NCBI GenBank assembly: GCA_900544995.1
Contig: UQXC01000067.1
Coordinates: 1-9,959 of the forward strand
Direction of reading: 5' to 3'
Length of the DNA stretch: 9,959 nt
From: an uncultured Collinsella sp.
GTDB taxonomy: Bacteria > Actinomycetota > Coriobacteriia > Coriobacteriales > Coriobacteriaceae
The notes under the pieces were generated by a model. The model saw nothing but the letters and a program-made list of their open reading frames with translations, made no database searches and was not told the DNA's origin. Shown here one piece after another: positions 6,080 through 9,959 of the stretch; within the stretch, counting starts at the first letter, position 1, and each line of letters starts with the position of its first letter. The translations under genes were made by a program, and so were the position numbers.

Positions 6080-7882
6080 ATGTCTCAGAGAAGCACCAGC
6101 CCGCTCAGCCGCTCCACCGTGCGCCGCACGCTGCAGCGGTTTTGGGGTGTCACGCGCACGCAGCCGCTGATTGTCTTTCTCTCGGTGTTCTCGTCGGCGG
6201 GCTACATCTTTTTGCTGACGTTTGCCAATACCTATGTGATGGCCCTCATTGTCGACCGCGTTCAAGCCGGTCCCGTGGCGGGTGACCAGGTGTTTGAGGT
6301 CTTCGGCCCCTATATCCTGGCGCTCGTACTCGTCAACCTGGTGGGTCAGATCCTCTCCAAGCTACAGGACTACACCGTCTACAAGCTCGAGATCGCAGGC
6401 AACTATCACCTGGCGCGTCTATGCTTCGACACGCTCTCCAACCAATCCATGACATTCCATACCAGCCGCTTTGGCGGATCGCTTGTGAGCCAGACAAGCC
6501 GTTTTATGAGCGGCTACACGGGTCTGGTCGACGTGACGGTGTATTCGCTCATTCCCACCATCACCTCGGTTGTCTGCACGGTAGCGGCGCTCGCTCCGGT
6601 GGTGCCGACGTTTACCGTGATCCTGGTGGGCATCATGGTCGTCTACATTGCGTTCGTCTGGCTTATGTACAAGCGCATCATGCCGCTTTCGGCCGCGACG
6701 TCCGCCGCGCAGAACAAGCTCTCGGGCGTGCTCTCCGACGCGGTCACGAACATCTTGGCCGTCAAGACCTGCGGGCGCGAGGACTTTGAACGCGATCTGT
6801 TCGACGCCGCCGATCGTGCCGCGCGCGATGCCGAGACGGTCTCGATGCACGCCATGATGCAGCGCAACTTTACGACCTCGGGTCTTATCGTCATCACTAT
6901 GGCCGTGGTGAGTGTGTTCGTGGCGGGCGGCAACGCGTGGTTTGGCATCTCGGCCGGCTCGCTCGTCATGATCTTTACCTACACCTATAACCTCACCATG
7001 CGCCTGAACTACGTAAGCTCCATGATGCAGCGCATTAACCGCGCTTTGGGCGATGCGGCCGAGATGACGCGCGTGCTGGACGAGCCACGTTTGGTGGCAG
7101 ACGACCCGGACGCTCCTGAGCTCAAAGTGACCGAGGGCGCGATTGATTTTGAGCACCTGAGCTTTGCGTACCGTGACGCTGCGGCGGGCGAGAGCGTGTT
7201 CGATGACCTGACACTTCATGTGGCGGCGGGCCAGCGCGTGGGCCTGGTGGGCAAATCGGGCTCGGGCAAGACGACGCTCACCAAGCTGCTGCTGCGCCTA
7301 GACGATGTTCAGGGCGGCCGCGTGCTCGTGGATGGTCAGGACGTCTCGCGCTGCACGCAGCAGAGCCTGCGCCGCCAGGTTGCCTACGTGCCGCAGGAGG
7401 CGCTGCTGTTCCACCGCTCCATTCGCGAGAATATCGCCTACGGCCGCCCCGACGCCACCGACGAACAGATTCGCGAGGCGGCTCGCTTGGCTAATGCGAC
7501 TGAGTTTATCGACCGCCTGCCCCGTGGCTTTGACACCATGGTGGGCGAGCGCGGCGTCAAGCTCTCGGGTGGCCAGCGTCAGCGCGTGGCTATCGCCCGT
7601 GCCATCCTAACCGACGCGCCGATTCTGGTGCTCGACGAGGCGACCTCTGCCCTCGACAGCGAGTCCGAGGCGCTGGTGCAGGAGGCGCTCGAAAACCTGA
7701 TGCGTGGACGTACCTCCATTGTGGTGGCGCACCGCCTGTCCACCGTGGCGGCGCTCGACCGCATTGTGGTGCTGGCCGATGGCGAGATCGTCGAGGACGG
7801 CACGCATGCGCAGCTCGTCGAGGCGGGTGGCGAGTACGCGAGCCTGTGGAGCCGTCAGACCGGCGCATTCTTGGAGGCGTAA
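6080..7882 (+). CDS. ABC exporter half-transporter (fused membrane and ATPase domains)
   Basis: A 600-residue MsbA/LmrA-type half-transporter that should act as a dimer in the cytoplasmic membrane and export a substrate using ATP. The membrane domain covers about residues 28-310, with hydrophobic segments near 29-56, 77-97, 153-195 (two helices) and 264-305 (two helices). The ATPase domain is intact: Walker A GKSGSGKTT from G391 with K397, Q-loop Q439, signature LSGGQ at 495-499, Walker B ILVLDE at 515-520 with E520, and the switch histidine H551. ATG 6080 follows AAAGGA at 6069-6074; the open frame begins 18 codons earlier but has no binding site. The gene is monocistronic or first of a unit with nth, 63 bases downstream. 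Substrate cannot be told from sequence: lipids, drugs and peptides are all handled by this subfamily. No second half-transporter gene is adjacent, so a homodimer is likely. Confidence 0.93.
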   Translation: MSQRSTSPLSRSTVRRTLQRFWGVTRTQPLIVFLSVFSSAGYIFLLTFANTYVMALIVDRVQAGPVAGDQVFEVFGPYILALVLVNLVGQILSKLQDYTVYKLEIAGNYHLARLCFDTLSNQSMTFHTSRFGGSLVSQTSRFMSGYTGLVDVTVYSLIPTITSVVCTVAALAPVVPTFTVILVGIMVVYIAFVWLMYKRIMPLSAATSAAQNKLSGVLSDAVTNILAVKTCGREDFERDLFDAADRAARDAETVSMHAMMQRNFTTSGLIVITMAVVSVFVAGGNAWFGISAGSLVMIFTYTYNLTMRLNYVSSMMQRINRALGDAAEMTRVLDEPRLVADDPDAPELKVTEGAIDFEHLSFAYRDAAAGESVFDDLTLHVAAGQRVGLVGKSGSGKTTLTKLLLRLDDVQGGRVLVDGQDVSRCTQQSLRRQVAYVPQEALLFHRSIRENIAYGRPDATDEQIREAARLANATEFIDRLPRGFDTMVGERGVKLSGGQRQRVAIARAILTDAPILVLDEATSALDSESEALVQEALENLMRGRTSIVVAHRLSTVAALDRIVVLADGEIVEDGTHAQLVEAGGEYASLWSRQTGAFLEA

Positions 7883-7894
7883 GCGTCTCGGACG

Positions 7895-7903
7895 TGGGAC
7901 AAT
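7895..7903 (+). promoter_or_regulatory. Possible extended -10 of the nth promoter
   Basis: TGG-GACAAT at 7895-7903 resembles an extended -10 and is like the TGC-AACAAT before the transporter gene. No good -35 exists at proper spacing. Just downstream ATTGTGCC occurs twice (7902-7909 and 7919-7926), a 17-base direct repeat. No terminator follows the transporter gene, so nth could also be read through from it. Confidence 0.25.
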
Positions 7904-7945
7904 TGTGCCCATAAGTTTATTGTGCCGTTGAGCCGAGGAGTCGTT

Positions 7946-8611
7946 ATGCCACGCGAGACCAATGCCGCCAAACGCGAGCGCGCCGTTGAGGTGTGTGAAC
8001 GCCTCAACCGTCGCTATGGCCCGGTCGAGTGCTTTTTGGACCACGAGAATCCCTTCCGCCTGCTAATCGCGGTGCTGCTCTCGGCGCAAACGACCGACGC
8101 GCAGGTCAACAAGGTGACGCCGAAGCTGTTTGCCCAGTGGCCCACGCCCGAGGCCATGGCCGGGGCGAGTGTGGCTGACGTGGCAGACACCATCAAGTCG
8201 CTCGGCTTCTACAAGAGCAAAGCCAAGCATGCCGTCGAGGCCGCACAGATGATCGTCGCCGACTATGGCGGCGAGGTGCCGGCCGACATGAAGGAACTCG
8301 TGAAGCTGCCGGGCGTGGGACGCAAGACGGCGAACATCGTGCTCAACGTGGGGTATGGCATCGTGGAGGGCATTGCGGTGGACACGCACGTCAACCGCAT
8401 TGCGCACCGCCTGATGCTGAGTCCCAAGACGCATGCAAAGGAGCCGCTCAAGACCGAGCAGGATCTGCTCAAGATTTTGCCGCACGAGTATTGGGAGTCG
8501 GTCAACCATCAGTGGATCACCTTCGGTCGCGAGATCTGCGACGCCCGCAAACCCAAGTGTGACGAGTGCCCGCTGGCAGATTTGTGCCCCAGCGTGCGCG
8601 TAGCGGGGTAG
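7946..8611 (+). CDS. nth: Endonuclease III (DNA glycosylase/AP lyase)
   Basis: Endonuclease III removes oxidised pyrimidines from DNA and cuts the strand at the abasic site by beta-elimination, starting base excision repair. At 221 residues it has normal family length. The helix-hairpin-helix LPGVGRKTANIVL (121-133) contains the Schiff-base lysine K127. The catalytic aspartate is D146 in VDTHVNR. The [4Fe-4S] cluster ligands C198, C205, C208 and C214 show the canonical C-x6-C-x2-C-x5-C spacing. LLSAQTTDAQVN at 44-55 is the family N-terminal motif. ATG 7946 follows GAGGAG at 7935-7940; the open frame begins at 7922 but without a binding site. All key residues that the MutY-like protein at 1136 lacks or alters are intact here, making it a useful internal comparison. 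Confidence 0.96.
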   Translation: MPRETNAAKRERAVEVCERLNRRYGPVECFLDHENPFRLLIAVLLSAQTTDAQVNKVTPKLFAQWPTPEAMAGASVADVADTIKSLGFYKSKAKHAVEAAQMIVADYGGEVPADMKELVKLPGVGRKTANIVLNVGYGIVEGIAVDTHVNRIAHRLMLSPKTHAKEPLKTEQDLLKILPHEYWESVNHQWITFGREICDARKPKCDECPLADLCPSVRVAG

Positions 8612-8616
8612 GGCGG

Positions 8617-8641
8617 AACGCATCTTCGTCTGGCGTTTTTT
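8617..8641 (+). terminator. Weak intrinsic terminator after nth
   Basis: AACGC (8617-8621) pairs with GCGTT (8633-8637) around an 11-base loop, and six T run from 8636 to 8641. The stem is only five pairs and uses two of the T residues, so read-through is likely. Confidence 0.42.
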
Positions 8642-8659
8642 GCGGGGCTGGGTTTGCCC

Positions 8660-8690
8660 TTGAGCCGGAGTCCTCTCCATGCGCTACCAT
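8660..8690 (+). promoter_or_regulatory. Candidate promoter of mfd
   Basis: TTGAGC at 8660-8665 and TACCAT at 8685-8690 are 19 bases apart. They are located after the weak nth terminator and before a second hairpin. The start would be near 8697, giving a leader of about 70 bases that includes the hairpin at 8716-8738. Confidence 0.35.
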
Positions 8691-8715
8691 GACAGACAAC
8701 GTATTTGACGTACGA

Positions 8716-8743
8716 CCCGCCGAGCTTGCCCCGGCGGGCTTTT
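8716..8743 (+). terminator. Terminator-like hairpin in the mfd leader (possible attenuator)
   Basis: CCCGCCG (8716-8722) pairs perfectly with CGGCGGG (8732-8738) around a nine-base loop, followed by C and four T (8740-8743). It ends only 25 bases before the mfd start codon, too close for a promoter to fit between. It therefore either ends an upstream transcript while mfd is read through, or it acts as an attenuator in the mfd leader. Confidence 0.6.
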
Positions 8744-8768
8744 GGCGTTGCGATGCCGGAGGAACAGC

Positions 8769-9959
8769 ATGCTCATTCACCGTATAGCCGCGCAGCTCTA
8801 CACTGCCGAGGCGCTGCAGACCGTCGAGGCCGGACTCGATGCCGGCGAGGACGTGACGCTGGCCGTGTCGCAGTCGGGTCGCACGCTTATGGCGGCCGCC
8901 CAGTTTGCGCGCCGTCCGCGCCCCACGGTCTACGTTGTGAGTGGCGAGGATGCGGCCGATCGCGCCGCTCGTAGCCTTGCCGCCTACGTGGGCCTGGCGC
9001 ATGTGTGCCGTTTTCCTGAGCGCAAGGATTATCCGTGGCGCGAGCAGGCGCCCGACGACGCCGTGGTAGCGCAGCGCTGCGAGGCCCTGGGACGCATCGT
9101 GCGCGGGGACAACTGCATCATGGTTGCCTCGGCTCGCGCGTTGCTGCGCTGCGTGCCGCCAGTCGAGAGCCGCTACTGGGAGTCCACGACCTTTGCGGTG
9201 GGCGAGGAGATTCCTTTTGACGAGGTGCCGCAGCGTCTGGTGGGCATGGGCTACACCAATGCCGGCGCCGCCGACGCGCCCGGCCTGTTCCGCGTGCACG
9301 GCGACACCGTCGAGGTGTTCCCTGCACAGGAAAAGGCACCCGTGCGCATTGAGTTCTTTGGCGACGAGATTGACCGCATCCGCCGTATGGTGAGCTCAAC
9401 GGGGCAGACCATCGGCAACGAGGATAGTATCGAGATCTTCCCGTGCCGCGAGCTGGCGCTCACCGACGAGGCGGTCCACAACATGCATGTGGCGCTCTAT
9501 CGCGCCAGCCAGGACGATAGCAAGCTGGCGGCGCTGCTCGAGATGGTGGATGCGCGCATTGTCACGCCCGAGCTCGACCGCTTTTTGCCGGTGATGTACG
9601 GCCAGACCGTAAGCCCGTTGGCGCACGTGAGCGGCAAGGCGCTCGTGGTTCTGTCCGAGCCGCGCTCGCTGTTCGACGACTGCCTGCGCGCCTACGAGGA
9701 TATTGAGGCCCGTGCCGGCGAGGCAGGGATTGACCGCCTGGATGGTCTGTACGTGCGCGCCCAACAGCTCGATTTTGGTGCCCAGCAGCGCCTGAACTAT
9801 GTGAGCCTGATTCGCGCCGGCGGCGCGGTTACGGCGGAGCTCAAGATTGAGCAGCCTGCCATCGCAGGCTCGGACAACCGTTTTATGACGCGCATCCAGG
9901 AGGTCGTGGGCAAGCGCTATGCCTGCGTGTTTGCCATCCCCGACCGCGGTGCGCGCGAG
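8769..9959 (+). CDS. mfd: Transcription-repair coupling factor Mfd, N-terminal part (cut by window edge)
   Basis: Mfd removes RNA polymerase stalled at DNA lesions and recruits UvrA to start nucleotide excision repair. The 397 codons present are uninterrupted to the window end; the full protein is usually about 1,150 residues, so the polymerase-binding and helicase domains lie outside. The visible part matches the UvrB-like N-terminal module: FPERKDYPW near 79-87, ASARALLRCVPP ending at residue 131, RLVGMGY at 156-162, LFRVHGDTVEVFP, and IEFFGDEIDRIRRM with G198-R205. There is no Walker A motif near residue 40, which argues against UvrB itself and for Mfd. ATG 8769 follows GGAGGA at 8758-8763. 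Its location after nth places two repair genes in tandem. Confidence 0.86.
   Translation, partial: MLIHRIAAQLYTAEALQTVEAGLDAGEDVTLAVSQSGRTLMAAAQFARRPRPTVYVVSGEDAADRAARSLAAYVGLAHVCRFPERKDYPWREQAPDDAVVAQRCEALGRIVRGDNCIMVASARALLRCVPPVESRYWESTTFAVGEEIPFDEVPQRLVGMGYTNAGAADAPGLFRVHGDTVEVFPAQEKAPVRIEFFGDEIDRIRRMVSSTGQTIGNEDSIEIFPCRELALTDEAVHNMHVALYRASQDDSKLAALLEMVDARIVTPELDRFLPVMYGQTVSPLAHVSGKALVVLSEPRSLFDDCLRAYEDIEARAGEAGIDRLDGLYVRAQQLDFGAQQRLNYVSLIRAGGAVTAELKIEQPAIAGSDNRFMTRIQEVVGKRYACVFAIPDRGARE

Noticed and set aside
4492..6081. 529-residue open frame on the - strand
   Set aside because: It is the complement of rmuC, which has unmistakable family motifs on the + strand. Long antisense frames are common in GC-rich coding DNA.

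Overview
The window reads as a chromosomal segment of a high-GC anaerobic actinobacterium. Protein style (an Rrf2 regulator, rubrerythrin, RmuC, an ABC half-transporter and Mfd, all with G/C-ending codons) suggests a gut Coriobacteriia such as Collinsella. That placement is an inference from sequence character; no 16S or other marker is present. All genes and the single tRNA lie on the + strand. There is no CRISPR array, phage module or transposase.

Layout. Positions 1-310 carry a tRNA-Asp(GTC) gene with its own promoter and terminator. A 629-2695 block follows: an IscR-like Rrf2 Fe-S regulator, 21 bases later a MutY-like HhH-GPD glycosylase with altered key residues and no Fe-S cluster, then rubrerythrin. 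Next come two copies of a 165-172 base structured repeat (a 25-27 bp perfect stem with a conserved 36-base loop, a linker and a strong intrinsic terminator). They flank a gene for an unrecognised four-helix membrane protein. From 4038 there is a small single-span membrane protein, then rmuC (4597-5952) with a terminator, an ABC exporter half-transporter (6080-7882), nth (7946-8611) and the start of mfd (8769 to the window edge).

Theme. Four genes concern DNA maintenance: the MutY-like glycosylase, RmuC, Nth (base excision of oxidised pyrimidines) and Mfd (transcription-coupled repair). Rrf2 and rubrerythrin add redox sensing and peroxide removal. A plausible reading is that rrf2 controls an oxidative-damage response.

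The most unusual observation is the duplicated hairpin-linker-terminator element. Its stem differs between copies only by compensatory changes, while its loop differs at one of 36 positions. This suggests selection on a folded RNA or single-stranded DNA, or recent mobility of an intergenic repeat. The second is the glycosylase, which has Glu at the usual catalytic Asp position and lacks the family's four cluster cysteines.
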